From positions 558,001 through 622,000 of the forward strand of contig OY755172.1 in NCBI GenBank assembly GCA_963576735.1: a stretch of DNA of 64,000 nt, given 5' to 3'. Shown piece after piece: positions 41,760 to 53,340 of this stretch. Both the position numbers and the translations under genes were made by a program. Each line of letters starts with the position of its first letter. The stretch's first letter is position 1. The stretch is from Bedellia somnulentella. Taxonomy: Eukaryota; Arthropoda; Insecta; Lepidoptera; Bedelliidae. The notes under the pieces are model-generated. The model made no database searches. It was given only the letters and a program-made list of their open reading frames with translations, and had not been told where the DNA came from.

Positions 41760-42474
41760 TTGAAATATAAGTAAAAACAACATAAAGTTACAAAATAAAT
41801 AATAAATCGTACATCACATAAAGTGTTAAAAGTTACACAAAAGATAATCTTGCGCTTCGCGAGCGCATCAGCCTCTGAAAACAGCGAAACTAAAGTACTT
41901 ACCGACTCCGCACTTCCGTCCCGCTGTCCAACTCGGTGGCGTATGAGATTACAAGAAAGAATGGGTTCGGGCGCGCGACCGTTGAAAAAAGACGACGATA
42001 TTTAGGTTTAGCGTGCGCCTCAGAGGCGCAGATTATCTTTCTAGGGTTAACTATTCAATAAAAAAGAATCATAGAAATCGGTAGAGAAACACCGAAATTA
42101 TACATAAAATAAGCCATCGCGCCCGTGACCAAAACCAAATCTTTACTAATTTACATATAACATACTAGATGGCGCCAGTAGTTGCATCCTACAACACGTA
42201 ATGATTTATTTTTTAGATTGTTATAAATACTTCATAGCGTTTTATTCCAAAATTTGCTATTAAACGGAAATAACGTTAGTTAAAGCGCATTCAAAATCAC
42301 CAAACTACACTGTTTAGGGAGTGCCATAAATTTAATAAATTGAAAACATTGCGCTGAATTTCACAATGCTTGAGCAGTGACTGAAGAAAGAAACCTCAGA
42401 TATTTAAAAAAACAACGCTACCTGTGCGAAGCTGGGACGATCCACTAGTAATGAAATAAAATTATCTTATATGC

Positions 42475-42712
42475 TGTGTAGTGTCGGTTTAGAATAGCAC
42501 TACCCCATTTCTTCCGGTGGGTGTACGTAAGAGGCGACAAACGGTATTGGGGCTTTTAAGGGATTTTTGGTCGATACGGTTGGAGACCCATCACCACCAA
42601 CCTTTATTTTACCATCTTCTCCCCACTCAACATTCCAAAAGTGGCTGAGGAATTTCTAATTCCTTAGCTCCGGCTACCCCTTCTAGGGATTTATTGCTGT
42701 GGGTATATGTTA
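42475..42712 (+). mobile_element. S1 SINE, full length
   Basis: Complete head and body; the tail is short. Confidence 0.85.
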
Positions 42713-42726
42713 CTTTATCTCATGTT

Positions 42727-42974
42727 GCTGTGTATTGTCGGCTCAGAATAGCACTACCCCATTTCTTCCGGTGGGTGTACGTAAGAGGCGACTTACGGTA
42801 TTGGGACTTTTAAGGGATTTTTGGGCGATATGCGGTTGAAGACCCATCACCAGCAACCTTTATTTTACCATCTTTTTCCCACACAACTTTCCAAAAGTGG
42901 CTGAGGAACTTCCATTTCCTCAGCTCTGGCTTCCCCTTGTAGGGATTTACAGCCGTGAGTATATGTATGTATGA
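42727..42974 (+). mobile_element. S1 SINE, full length
   Basis: Second S1 in the same orientation 15 bp after the previous one; they are distinct insertions, differing at many sites. Confidence 0.85.
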
Positions 42975-43487
42975 ATCTCATATTAATAGGATTTTCACAA
43001 AATAAATGAACGGTTACTTAACTATCTATATGTTCGGTAATTAGTATATGTAGAATTTCTGCAATATCTGTAGAGAAGCACATTTTTTGCAATGGTGCGT
43101 AATTTATTCATCATATTTGATATTGGATATTATTTCATGGTATGTTCGATTGTAAAACTACTCCTCCTACTCCGTCTCTATTACCTATATTGGCAGAGTA
43201 GCGTAATTCCTTAGTTGTCCCACCGACGGCGAGGGAACGACTAACTATCGGCGTACATACATTCCGTGTAAACAAAAGAGATGCATATACAAATAGTTGA
43301 TCGCTGACCGTTCACATTGCCGATGCCGGCGAGGACTCGTTTCACAAGTTTGTCGCTAAGCGACCAGAGCTATGAAAGATAACATTCGCTTAGCGATACT
43401 CGCTCGGCGATTAGAACTCACGTCGAGAGAGCAACCAGCTTTTACCCTACAGTTCGGATATGAAAGTGCACGTGTTTTTATTTATTA
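42975..43487. other. Unique noncoding between inverted Helitrons
   Basis: No repeat recognised. A GC-richer patch at 43200-43440 has no convincing frame. Confidence 0.35.
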
Positions 43488-44273
43488 CTAGTGGATCGGG
43501 CCCAGCTTCGCACGGGTAGCGTAGTTTTAAAAATATCTGAGGTTTCTTCAATCACTGCTCAACCTTTGTGAAATTTTTTGCACAATTTATAGCATTCCTG
43601 AATAGTGAAGCTTGATTGTGAAAGCGCTTTAATGAACGGTTCAGTATCTCCGAAAATAAAACCATGCAAACAAACAATCAGAGTTACAAACTTTGCATAC
43701 ATAGTATATGTATACTCCCGTCTATCTTTTGCGCGCGCAACCATTACTAAAAAAATATCCTTATAGCATTCACGTGCGACGACAGGGCGCGATAGCTTAT
43801 TTCATGTATAAGTTTGGTTATTCTATACCGATTTCTATGATTCTTTTTTTATTGAATAGGTAATAATGTACACTTTTTTAAATGAGAGATGAATGAGATA
43901 ACTATAAATGTAAAAGTAAACAAATATAATCAGAATGCTCCGCACTGCTAAGCTATCAGGAATTACACGTGTTATTATGAGTCAACCATAAAAGATAGAC
44001 ATATGCTGCAGAAGGATATTTTTTAGAAAATATTATGAAGAATATTTCCGTCATACATGATTTCTATGTTACTATAACCACTAAGGCTGCACACGCGACG
44101 GAAGCTTAAAAAATGGAGTAACTTCCCCCGTTTTCCCAAATTTTCCCAAAATTCCCCTTCACTACTCTGCTGAAAAGTACACTATAACCTGCCCAGGAGT
44201 GTGAAGAATAATTCTACCAAGTTTCGTTAAAATCCGTCGAGTAGTTTTTGTTTCCATATGGAACATACAAACC

Positions 44274-44312
<39 letters not shown>

Positions 44313-44454
44313 GGACAGACAGACAGACAGACAAAAATTTTACTGATTGCATTTTTGGCATCTGTATCGATCACTAATCAACCCCTGATAGTTATTTTGA
44401 AAATATATTTAATGTACAGAATTGACCTCTCTACAGATTTATTATAAGTATAGA
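43488..44454 (-). mobile_element. Helitron C, complete non-autonomous copy
   Basis: On the minus strand it runs from TCTATACTTATAATAAATC (44454) to gatccaCTAG (43488-43491), 967 bp. Collinear with Helitron A in inverted orientation, including the GTCT microsatellite (here AGAC, about 44276-44334). It shows the sequence Helitron A had before the piggyBac insertion. A 61-codon frame at 43559-43744 has no recognised function. Confidence 0.9.
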
Positions 44455-44670
44455 TAGATGAATATAGAACAATCATTAGAATTATCTTTGTTAAGTTCAG
44501 ACGACGATGATGATGAGTAATCGCTTGCCACACTCGCACTCTCGTTTATAGCCGAGCTACAGAACTATCAGAACTACGCTCTCGCTCCCCGCGGCTCGCA
44601 AACTCGTTCTATATTCTATATACATAGCTTTACTCGCTACTCGTTCATCGTTGCTGGTGGGACAACTGCC

Positions 44671-44735
44671 TTTTAGCTCTGGCTAACCCTTCTCGGGATT
44701 CACAGCCTTGAGTGTATGTATATGTATGTATATAC
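44671..44735 (+). mobile_element. S1 SINE tail fragment
   Basis: Only the last ~65 bp (agctctggctaacccttctc to TATG repeats). Confidence 0.65.
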
Positions 44736-45229
44736 TTTATTACAACTAGCATATTTCGGGAATATAACCTAAAAAATAATGATATAGAAGTATACATATT
44801 GTGTTTCTTTGGGATACAGTAAAACTTTATATAATAGTAAAGTTCTATTCGATTGATCGAAGAGTGGGTCAAATTATTGTTGAATAGTTCTCGACGAAGA
44901 TTGAAGAGACTTCAGATCAAAACATGCCATACCAAAACCAATTATTATGTTTTTCCAGAGAAGTTATTTCATAATAGGGTCTAGTAAGTGGAAAACGAAA
45001 AATTTATCCATCAATCAGTTAACAGACCTCATTTCTGTCGCAGGATAGGGAAAAGATGGGATAGTGCTATTTTCAACAAGTATTTATTTACAATATATTA
45101 ATCTTTAGCTGCCAAATAAGCAATATACTTTCCCATGTATTTTCCCTATATTCTTTGTCCCCATTATATTAATATGTTTTATTGACTTAATGTTCATTGT
45201 ATTTTTTATATATTATTATTTTTTTATTT
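44736..45229. other. AT-rich noncoding
   Basis: No repeat or frame recognised. Confidence 0.35.
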
Positions 45230-45545
45230 CTAGTATATCATTATTTACTGTATATTTTTTATTAGTATTTCTTCATTTATTTCATTGCTGGGTGTTTATG
45301 CTATAACGAGTGCTTCTTTTATTATTGTTTTTAATTTTTAAATTTGTAGGTGTCGGCTGAAAACCAGCGTGTCATGGAATGGTCTGTGTACCGTTTCAGA
45401 CACACATGCTGAGCCGATAACCATTTTGGCAATAGGTTACTTGTTTTAACTTTTGTATTTTTTGTTTTCGATGTGTTTTTACTGTGTGTTGTTTTTTTTT
45501 ACCATTTTGCCAAATAAACGTCTTTTACTTTACTTACTTTACTTT
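45230..45545 (+). mobile_element. Non-LTR retrotransposon 3' UTR
   Basis: Contains gtcggctgaaaaccagcgtg and an aaataaacgtc block followed by CTTTA repeats (about 45515-45545). Same general structure as 12541-13118. No coding part. Confidence 0.5.
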
Positions 45546-45668
45546 ACTATATTATTTTTATTATATTTATTACACAAATGCCTCTGTTACGATTGATTCA
45601 AGTTAGTAAGCATATATCGCTTACCGTTTTCACATAAACGTATTTTTTTCTTGACCAATGTATATTTT

Positions 45669-45855
45669 CTGTGTTGTGTTGGCTAAGAATAGTACTACCC
45701 CATTTCTATCCGTTGGTGATCGTATGAGGCGATTAAAGGTTTTGGGGATTCTTACAACATTTATTAGCGATGCGGTTGACCATTACCAAGACCATTTATT
45801 TTTCAATATATTCTACACTTAAGTTCCAAAAGCGGCTTTATAATTTTCGAATTTA
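45669..45855 (+). mobile_element. S1 SINE, diverged, tail lost
   Basis: Head (ctgtgttgtgttggctaaga) through the gttccaaaagcggct block. Confidence 0.65.
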
Positions 45856-45859
45856 TTAC

Positions 45860-46145
45860 TAACACGATCGACGATTTTTTAATCTTTATAATTATTCTAG
45901 GCAAGATGTTGTTTTAAATCCAACAATAATTTCATAACAAAATTACACTATGTATACAAAGAAATGAGACTATATCTTATTATACGATAAATATATTAAC
46001 GAAAATGGGGACTATTATACAATTATGTTTTCTCTCAATCTCAACAGAGCAGCTGCACGTGTTTTAAATAGATTATCCCAAATAAAGGAGGTTAATTACA
46101 TTGAAAATTATGTTAACCGTTAATTAATTTAATATAAACACCCAG
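45860..46145. other. AT-rich noncoding
   Basis: Nothing recognised. Confidence 0.35.
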
Positions 46146-46149
46146 AATT

Positions 46150-46253
46150 TGTAATAAATAAAGAATAAATAAAGGAAAGAAAAATTTCGACACAGGCGGG
46201 AATCGAACCTCAGGTATACGCCCCCGTCGCTCTGCTAATTGAGCTACCGTGTC
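46150..46253 (-). mobile_element. S5 SINE with tRNA-like head
   Basis: On the minus strand gacacggtagctcaattagc gives a 7-bp acceptor stem (with one G-T pair) against ctgtgtc, a D-arm and a B box ggttcgattccc. The T stem no longer pairs and the molecule is only ~67 nt, so it is a pseudo-tRNA head. A tail of CTTTATTTATT type follows. Confidence 0.65.
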
Positions 46254-46410
46254 AACTTGGAACTCAACTTGGAAAAATACTAAGAATTTTCAGTTTCTAA
46301 AGTTCAGGTTACCCTTCTTAAGTTTACTGTATATAAAAGAAAGAAAGAAAACTTGTTTAAAAAATGCACTTTCATAAATAATTTATCTGTTGAAATGTGC
46401 TCTGCTAAAT

Positions 46411-46562
46411 AAAAGTCAAAAAGTTTATTTTTCAAAATAAAGTTAAATACTAACATTTTTTGAACGTCAAAGTTTTAAATTAATCGTTAATCCGTTGCTT
46501 CGGAAGATGTTCGTAAAGAGAAGAAGCAACAAAGAAACTCTTTACATTCACATTTTTTCAAA
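46411..46562 (-). mobile_element. CR1-type LINE 3' UTR fragment
   Basis: About 150 bp nearly identical to 18870-19015 (tttgaacgtcaaagttttaa and neighbouring blocks). Confidence 0.75.
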
Positions 46563-47564
46563 AATGGAAGGAATAATTTATTCATAGAAAATGTAACGAG
46601 TGCTATAAAATATCGGTGGTAAAATCTAAGTTCCCACTTAAAAACGCGCTAGTGTTTTCACAAAGCGAAATATAAATGTGAGCAAAACTGCAACAGAAAA
46701 CATTTTCATATTTTTGTTGGTCGCTTTCTGCTTTTAAAATACGACTTTTAAGAATTTATACGAGACTGTTGTTTATTTATGATTCGGGAAATAAATGCTG
46801 TGTTTCTGTTATTTGTTTGATTTAATGTTCACACCTTCCAGCTCAGTTCTCACCGCTTTAACACTCAAAATGAAAAAAACAGAGTATAATACGAGTAGCT
46901 CAAATCTTATACATACATGAATGTATAAAAAAAAACGTTTTCCGCGAGAGAGGGACAGCGCAAACTAAAAGTAATATAATCATTATTGCATTTAATTTAA
47001 AGCTTAACTACATACTAAAAGTTAAGTGTATGTTTTTTTTCAATTGACAGAGTATCTGTTAACATTTTTCGTTGGTGTAGACATGTATTGTGAATTAACC
47101 AGAGGTAAAAACATTTTCTTCTGAGTTATCAAGAGCCTTCCCAATAAGCTATTGAGCCATATGTCTGTGACAAATTCTCCGTTTATGTCTATGTAAACTA
47201 TCCGTTATAAAACAAACAACTTATAAATACATTCATCCGTGCATATGATACCGCAAACTTTTTCTTTTCTCGTACTTTTTCTGCTCGTTGAACTTTTCTC
47301 ATAAATGATCCGGATATTATTTATCCGGCTTTGGAATCCGGTTTCTATTAAACCGTACTTCAATAAACCGTATTTCAATAGAACAAAGTCAAAACTGCCC
47401 TCTATTGTTTATGTTTATTGAATATGCGGAGGATGTATGACAAAGTGAAGCTCACTGCATGCTGCGTTATTAAAACTGCTTTGTAAATTGCGTTTATTAA
47501 TTTATTGTCGAGTAGAATTTATGTAAAATTTAAAGTCTGATATTATATTTTTTGTTGTAAACTA
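46563..47564. other. Noncoding, nothing recognised
   Basis: AT-rich. A small perfect inverted repeat (ccggata/tatccgg) at about 47310-47328 is the only structure noted. Confidence 0.35.
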
Positions 47565-47705
47565 AGTATGGGATACCAACTCAACGATATAATTAATATT
47601 ATATAATAAACATATAAATAGCACTCAAGACTAAGTAACAATCATTTATACTCATCACATAAATGTTGCTCCTAGTGGGGACCAAACCCGCAACGGACGC
47701 ACGGA
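47565..47705 (-). mobile_element. S4 SINE fragment
   Basis: Body and degraded B box (ggtttggtcccc on the minus strand); the A box is lost. Confidence 0.6.
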
Positions 47706-48154
47706 CGTCGCTTAATCTTCACTTCTTACAAGCAAACTACTCTTGTAACAATTATATTTTTATGAAACCCTTTTATCGTTTTCGTATCTATACACATTGT
47801 TATGTTTCAAGGGCAAAATAGAAAAAATCTATTTGATCCTTTAAAATTACAAGCACATTCAATAGTTCAAGCCTTCTGGTTTTGGTACGAATATCTGTTT
47901 TCTTTCGCTCAGTTGAATATTGGCTTGCCTCCAATACGGCTTCATGTATTGACACGCTTTACAATACTCTAAGCTAACAATACAGTTTGGATTTTATATT
48001 CATGAGCAAATTTTTTACATATTGGAGTTTGTATCTAAAGAGATTTAGGCGCTTTTACTTGAAGTTTCTGTGAGTATAGTATATTTTGTTATTACTGCTT
48101 GAAGTGACACCCAAATTAGTTTCAAATCTGTTATAAATAATCGGTTATATAAAG
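47706..48154. other. Noncoding, nothing recognised
   Basis: Flank of the LINE at 48155; no feature seen. Confidence 0.35.
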
Positions 48155-49497
48155 GTCTTTTATATAAAAAAGGTTCGACAAAAAAGAGCAGTAACTACCG
48201 CCTCATTGCCCTGATATCACACGCGAGCAAGATTTTACTGTATATTCTCAATGAAAGCCCTTATATACAATGAGATTGCATCCGAACAAGCCGGCTTTGT
48301 AAAAGGAAAAGGAACCCGGGAGCATATCCTGACTGTGCGCCAGATCATTGAGAAAGCCAGAGAATTTAACAAGCCCACTTATATTTGCTTTGTTGATTTT
48401 TCAAAGGCGTTTGACTCAGTGAAATGGCTGAAACTTTGGAAGACTCTGCTAGAGATGGGTACACCAACACACCTTGTGCACCTTTTGAGATGCCTCTACG
48501 AGAATAGGACTGCGTCAGTGAGAGCAGACGAGATGCTCTCAGACCACTTCCACCCTAGTGCGGGAGTACTGCAAGGATGCATTATTTCTCCGCTTCTGTT
48601 CAACATCTACACAGGGTTGGTAATGAGAATTTCCCTCGAAGATTGGATGGACGGTATCGCAATCGGTGGCCTGGGAATTTCGAACCTGCGCTACGCAGAT
48701 GACACCACCCTATTTTCAAGCAGTATGAGAGATATGGAAGACATGTTGCAAAAGATGGAAAGTGTCAGTTGGGAATTTGGCCTTAGGATAAATCGCAGTA
48801 AGACAAAGATGATGATTGTGGTTTGTGCCAACAACAACAGGCGTGAAGTCACGAAAATTGCAAATTGTGACGTAGTACCATCACACGTCTATCTGGGAGC
48901 GCTGATATCCAACAATGGCGGATGCGTGGACAAAATAAAGCGACGAATGGCGATTGCAAGGTCTTCTATGGACAGACTCAGGAAAATATGGAAGAACCGC
49001 AACATCACCAAAGCCACAAAGACCCGGCTTGTCAGAGCGCTTTTGTTCCCCATATTCCTTTATGCTGCAGAGACATGGACGCTTCGGAAAAGCGAGAAAA
49101 GGATTGGTGCACTTGAGATGTGGCGCTGGAGGAAAATGCTTGGGATATCGTGGACAGAGATCCGTACCAATGACTTAATCCTCCAAGAACAAGGTGTCAA
49201 ACAGCGCCTATCATCTATAGTCCAAGCTCGTATCCTAACCTTCTTCGGACATATATCTCGACGCGGCCGCATGTCAATCGAGCGACTGGTGGTACAGGGC
49301 AGAGTAGAGGGCACCGGAATGCGTGGTCGATCACCAATGAGATGGATGGACCAAATCAAAGCAGCGCTGGATGACCCCTGTACCAATTCACCAAAAGAGC
49401 AACCATCAAAGAGGAATGGCGACAAATTGTGCGGCGGGTCACCCAACCAAAATGACGACCACGACCACTCTTGCACACTGTAAAAGTTTATGGTCAA
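48155..49497 (+). pseudogene. RTE-like LINE ORF2, 5' truncated
   Basis: Reverse transcriptase of an RTE-like non-LTR retrotransposon. The first ~30 codons (KKGSTKKSSNYRLIALISHASKI, in two overlapping frames near 48165-48240) are joined by a frameshift to the main frame 48251-49483. That frame contains EQAGFVKGKGTREHIL, CFVDFSKAFDSVKW, GVLQGCIISPLLFNIY, catalytic YADDT (about 48690) and the C-terminal FFGHISRRG...GRSPMRWMDQIK block. Near 49395 another frameshift changes the end; the expected EEWRQIVRRVTQP reads in a neighbouring frame. The endonuclease is missing. Inactive, but only modestly decayed. Confidence 0.8.
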
Positions 49498-49781
49498 TGT
49501 GTTAACAAAAGTTTAATTTAATAAAAAAATGTTAAGCAAAGAAATAAATTTTATGTTTCTTGAATTATTTAATTATATTGAGATTTACAACACTCTGATA
49601 AAAAAGTATCCACGCCTTTAGATATTTGAATTCAGTTAGATTTTTAAGTTCAGTTCAGTATTTAAAATAGTCTTTATTATTTCAAAATTACATTGAATAC
49701 AGTTATATTCGTTTGTGAAGAAATTATGTCGATGCACGCTTATTTTAGTTATGATTATTTTATTTTTGTTCCTTGATATAA
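49498..49781. other. AT-rich LINE 3' flank
   Basis: Nothing recognised; possibly part of the LINE 3' UTR. Confidence 0.3.
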
Positions 49782-50275
49782 TACTCACGGCTGTAAATCC
49801 CAAAAAGGGGTAGCCCGAGCTTCAAGGTAAGAATTTAGCCATTTTTGAAATTTAAGCGTAAAAAGATACATACATACATATACTCACGGCTATAATTCCC
49901 TAGAAGGGGTAGCCAGAGCTAAGGAATTATAAATTCCTCAGCCACTTTTGGAAGTTGAGTGGGGAAAAGATCGTAAAATAAAGGTTTTTGGTGATGGGTC
50001 TCCAATCGCATCGCCCAAAAATCCAATAAAAAGCCCCAATACCCTTAGTCGCCTCTTACGACACCCGTGGGTAGAAAAGGGTAGCGACATTCTAAGCCGG
50101 CACTACACGGCACGTAAAAAGATATGTATAATAAAGGTTGTTGTAATATGAATCTCTAACCGCATCACCCAAAAACAACTTGAATAGCCATACCGTCAGT
50201 CGCATTTTACGAACATACACGTAATTAAATGGGGTAGTCCTATTCTAAGCTAACACTACCTAGCTACTTTATTAT
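49782..50275 (-). mobile_element. S1 SINE interrupted by a younger S1
   Basis: Tail half at 49782-49868 and head half at 50113-50275, both diverged, split by 49869-50112. Confidence 0.85.
49869..50112 (-). mobile_element. Younger S1 SINE inside an older one
   Basis: Full length, flanked by a perfect 12-bp duplication, cgtaaaaagata (49857-49868 and 50113-50124). Confidence 0.95.
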
Positions 50276-51635
50276 AATAATTTAGAAAATATTCATTACT
50301 AAAGCCCAAAAGATTCCAATTACGTAAATGTATTCGGTTTCTTGTTGAAGTAAATAGAACAATTTTCGAGTTAGTGAACTAGTGCTGAAATACTTGTAGT
50401 GTAATGTTTTAATTGCTTTCTGTTTACACTGGATATAATTACAGTAAGTGTTTGTAATTTCTAAGCAGTCATTTCCATTCTGATACTTGCTTCAGATTAT
50501 ATTTGATTATAATTGTTATTTTTAGTAATTAAGATGAATAATGGCTTTTAAATGGTTGTTAAGCTGTGCAATGTAAGCTCAAAATAGCGCTAACCCATTT
50601 CTTCCCATGCATGTCCTGAAAACCAAACCAAAAAATTAATAATTGGAAGGAAAAACAAGCAATTTTTACGAGAAAATAATATTATTTTCAGGTGCATGCA
50701 AGGATGCAGATAGAAACAAATAAACATAAAAACTGTGGTAACAACTAGGGGTAATTTGTATGCTTTTGTCGTTTCCTCTTCCAACAAAAACCTAGGACAA
50801 TGGTATTTTAAATTCTATTTGAAGTATCTGAAATATTTAAAAAATAATTAAGTCATTTTTGCAAGTAAACGTTTGTAAGTGTTTGTTACCTTCGGGATAA
50901 TTTGATTTCAAAATATAACATATTTTTAAATATAAATATTGGGTCAAAAGTGGAATCAAAATAAATATTTGTATCGGAATGATGAAACGTTTTATTTTTA
51001 TTTAAAATTTAAAATATCATTTCTGCACTTGGCAGTTAATCTTCTTTGCTAATATAATTGCGTTTGTATAATTCAGTGTTTAGATGTTATAATACTTGTG
51101 CCATTTAAATTTGTTAAAGTATAAATTAATAATTTTGATTGATTGCGGCAAGGAGACAAATACAGACACAGAATTAATTTATGCGACATAATGACAGACA
51201 GACAGACAGGTAAGACACATTTACAATGATTCAGTTTACATGCTATTTATTTGTCTGCGGAATCATAAATAATTCCCCTATTCGTCAGGGCCAGGTGTTT
51301 TAAATTTAATGCTTAACATTTTTGATTCATCGCATGTTAATTTTTAAAACTATACTTATTCTAACCCAGCACCTGAATATGGAATGAAAGGTACCATTCG
51401 AGGGACCAATTTTGGTAAAATTTTAATTGAAGGAAAAGATTCAAGTACGTTTAAAATCCTCAAGAAAAGCGAAAAATACAATAAAGAAGATACTAATGAT
51501 GCTGGAGTTAGCACTATTTCATAATTGTGAATTTTTACATCATGGTGTATTTTTTACGGCACCCAGTTAATTTGAGTGGTACAAAACGTTTATTAAATTT
51601 ATCATATTAATATTATAAATTCTGAAAATTTTAAT
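50276..51635. other. Noncoding; one S1 head fragment
   Basis: About 1.3 kb without a gene. A ~50-bp S1 head fragment lies at 50563-50612 and a short GACA run at 51190-51208. Otherwise AT-rich and unassigned. Confidence 0.4.
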
Positions 51636-51726
51636 TTTCCAAAAGTGGCTGAGGAATATCTAATTCCTTAGCTCTGGCTACCCCTTCAAGGGATTTATAG
51701 CCGTGAGTATATGTATGTATGTATGT
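51636..51726 (+). mobile_element. S1 SINE, 5' truncated
   Basis: Last ~90 bp, with a well-kept TATG tail. Confidence 0.8.
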
Positions 51727-51739
51727 AAAATTTAGATGT

Positions 51740-51896
51740 TTGTGTGTTTGAGGCGAAAAGGCTGCTCAAGTACATAGGATACTTTTCGTCTCGGAATTTT
51801 TACCAATAAAATATTCACGCCTGATTGAACCCTCAGAGAACCGGAAAAAACGCCTAAAGTTTGTTGTAAGCAAATTTACGGCACGAAGTTCAGCTA
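51740..51896 (+). mobile_element. Possible Helitron 3' end
   Basis: Ends gaagttcagCTAG followed by T, after a ccggaaaaaacgcc body. Only the end type supports it; no 5' end found. Confidence 0.35.
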
Positions 51897-51972
51897 GTCC
51901 TTCGTAATAGAAATATAACAAATGAATTACATTTTGCTTTCCTAAGTTACCAGTAAGACTTAACTGCTATAA

Positions 51973-52210
51973 TACATACATACATACATAATACTCATGG
52001 CCATAAACCCAAAAAAGGGTTGGCGCAGGGCTTTAGAGCGAGAAACACGTCAGCCACATTTGGAAGTACATAGGGGATAAGGTGGTAAGAATGGCGTCGA
52101 TGATGGATCTCCATGATCATGGATCATGAAAACCACGTCAAAAAGTTTTTTACCCTAAGTAGCCTCTTAGAACACCCGTAGGTAGAAAGAGGTACTGACA
52201 TCCTAAGATA
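51973..52210 (-). mobile_element. S1 SINE, diverged
   Basis: Recognisable from the CATA tail through taagtagcctcttag to the head region. Confidence 0.65.
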
Positions 52211-52573
52211 CTATAAGGGAATATTTACAGTGAAAGTGAGCCATTGTAAAAACCAAACGTTCTATAACAGCAACGTGAAACCATATAAACAATAAATAAA
52301 GTAACAAGAAAAAATGTGACTTCAAATTTGTCGCAGATTTCATTAACGTGACCTTTTGAATTCCCTGTTTGCCATTTCTCAATTATTCCTCGTCTTCCCA
52401 AATTTCTGAACGTACTGGCAAATAATTTACTACCTCATTTCAATTTTGTTTTATTTACTTCTTTCGACGATTCGTTGTACGCAATGAGAAAATGGACTAT
52501 ACGAATGAAGGAATTTTACAAAAGTTTTATTTGGTTATTATTTCTACCGCATTTATAAGGCATGTAATAAAAT
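52211..52573. other. Noncoding, nothing recognised
   Basis: AT-rich; no feature seen. Confidence 0.35.
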
Positions 52574-52797
52574 TTGCTGTGTAGTGTCGGCTTGGCATAG
52601 CACTACCCCATTTCTTCCGGTGGGTGTACGTAAGAGGCGACTAACGGTGTTGGGCCTTTTAAGGGATTTTTGGGCGATGAGGTTGGAGACCTATCACCAA
52701 CAACCTTTATTTTACCATCTTTTTCCCACTGAACTTTCCAAAAGTGGCTGAGGAATTTCATCAAAGGATTTATAGCCGTGAGTATATGTATGTATGT
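52574..52797 (+). mobile_element. S1 SINE, internal deletion
   Basis: Full ends, but about 30 bp around the agctctggctacccc block are missing. Confidence 0.8.
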
Positions 52798-52894
52798 ACA
52801 ATAAAATTTTACAAATGTCCTTTTTAGAAAGCAAAAGTAGTGCCAAGGCAAGTGTACTCAATTCGAAATGAGAAGTTTAGCTGAGTTTAAGAAG

Positions 52895-53063
52895 TTTAGG
52901 AAGTTGAGTGGGAAAAAGATGGTAAAATAAAGATTTTTGGTGATGGGTCTCAAACCTCATCGCCCAAAAATTCAATAAAAAGCCCCAATACCCTTAGTCG
53001 CCTCTTACGACACCCGTGTGGGCAGAAAGGGGTAGCGACATTCTAAGCCGGCACTACACGGCA
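52895..53063 (-). mobile_element. S1 SINE, tail half missing
   Basis: From aagttgagtggg to the head cactacacggc; the variant head matches 7061-7309. Confidence 0.8.
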
Positions 53064-53099
53064 AACCGCATAAAATACACATTTTATTCGATACATAGA

Positions 53100-53340
53100 G
53101 CCATGTAGTGTCGACTTGGAATAGCATTACCCTACTCCTTCACCTGGGTGTTCGTAAGAGACGACTAAGGGTATTGGGGCTTTTTAAGTGATTTTTGGAC
53201 GATGCAGTTGGAGACCTACCTCCAACAACCTTTATTGTTTAATCTTTTCTCCGCTCTTCTTCCAAAAGTGGTTAAAGAAATCCTTATCCGAAAGTTTCGG
53301 CTATCCCTTGTGAGAATTTACAGCTTTGAGTTTATGTATA
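53100..53340 (+). mobile_element. S1 SINE, diverged
   Basis: Complete but with many substitutions; the tail is reduced to gagtttatgtat. Confidence 0.7.

Larger units (their letters stand above)
40053..42046 (-). mobile_element. piggyBac-like element nested in Helitron A
   Basis: Bounded by TTAA on both sides (40049-40052, 42047-42050), the hallmark of piggyBac insertion. Perfect 16-bp terminal inverted repeats CCCTAGAAAGATAATC, the same start as the founding moth piggyBac. Subterminal gcgcctc-type repeats lie inside both ends. It holds only the transposase C-terminus (40413-40772) and is itself interrupted by Helitron B (40748-41759). Without Helitron B it is about 980 bp. Confidence 0.92.
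39479..42448 (+). mobile_element. Helitron A, interrupted by piggyBac
   Basis: 5' end TCTATACTTATAATAAATC (preceded by A), 3' end gatccaCTAG at 42445-42448 (followed by T), i.e. insertion between A and T without duplication. Includes a GTCT microsatellite at 39600-39652. Removing the 1,998-bp piggyBac plus one TTAA leaves 972 bp, matching Helitron C at 43488-44454 (967 bp). No Rep or helicase coding of its own, so non-autonomous. Confidence 0.9.

Noticed and set aside
46187..46253. Possible functional tRNA gene on the minus strand
   Set aside because: The acceptor stem pairs, but the T stem does not, the molecule is ~67 nt, no anticodon stem forms, and a SINE-type tail follows; a related copy lies at 29509.
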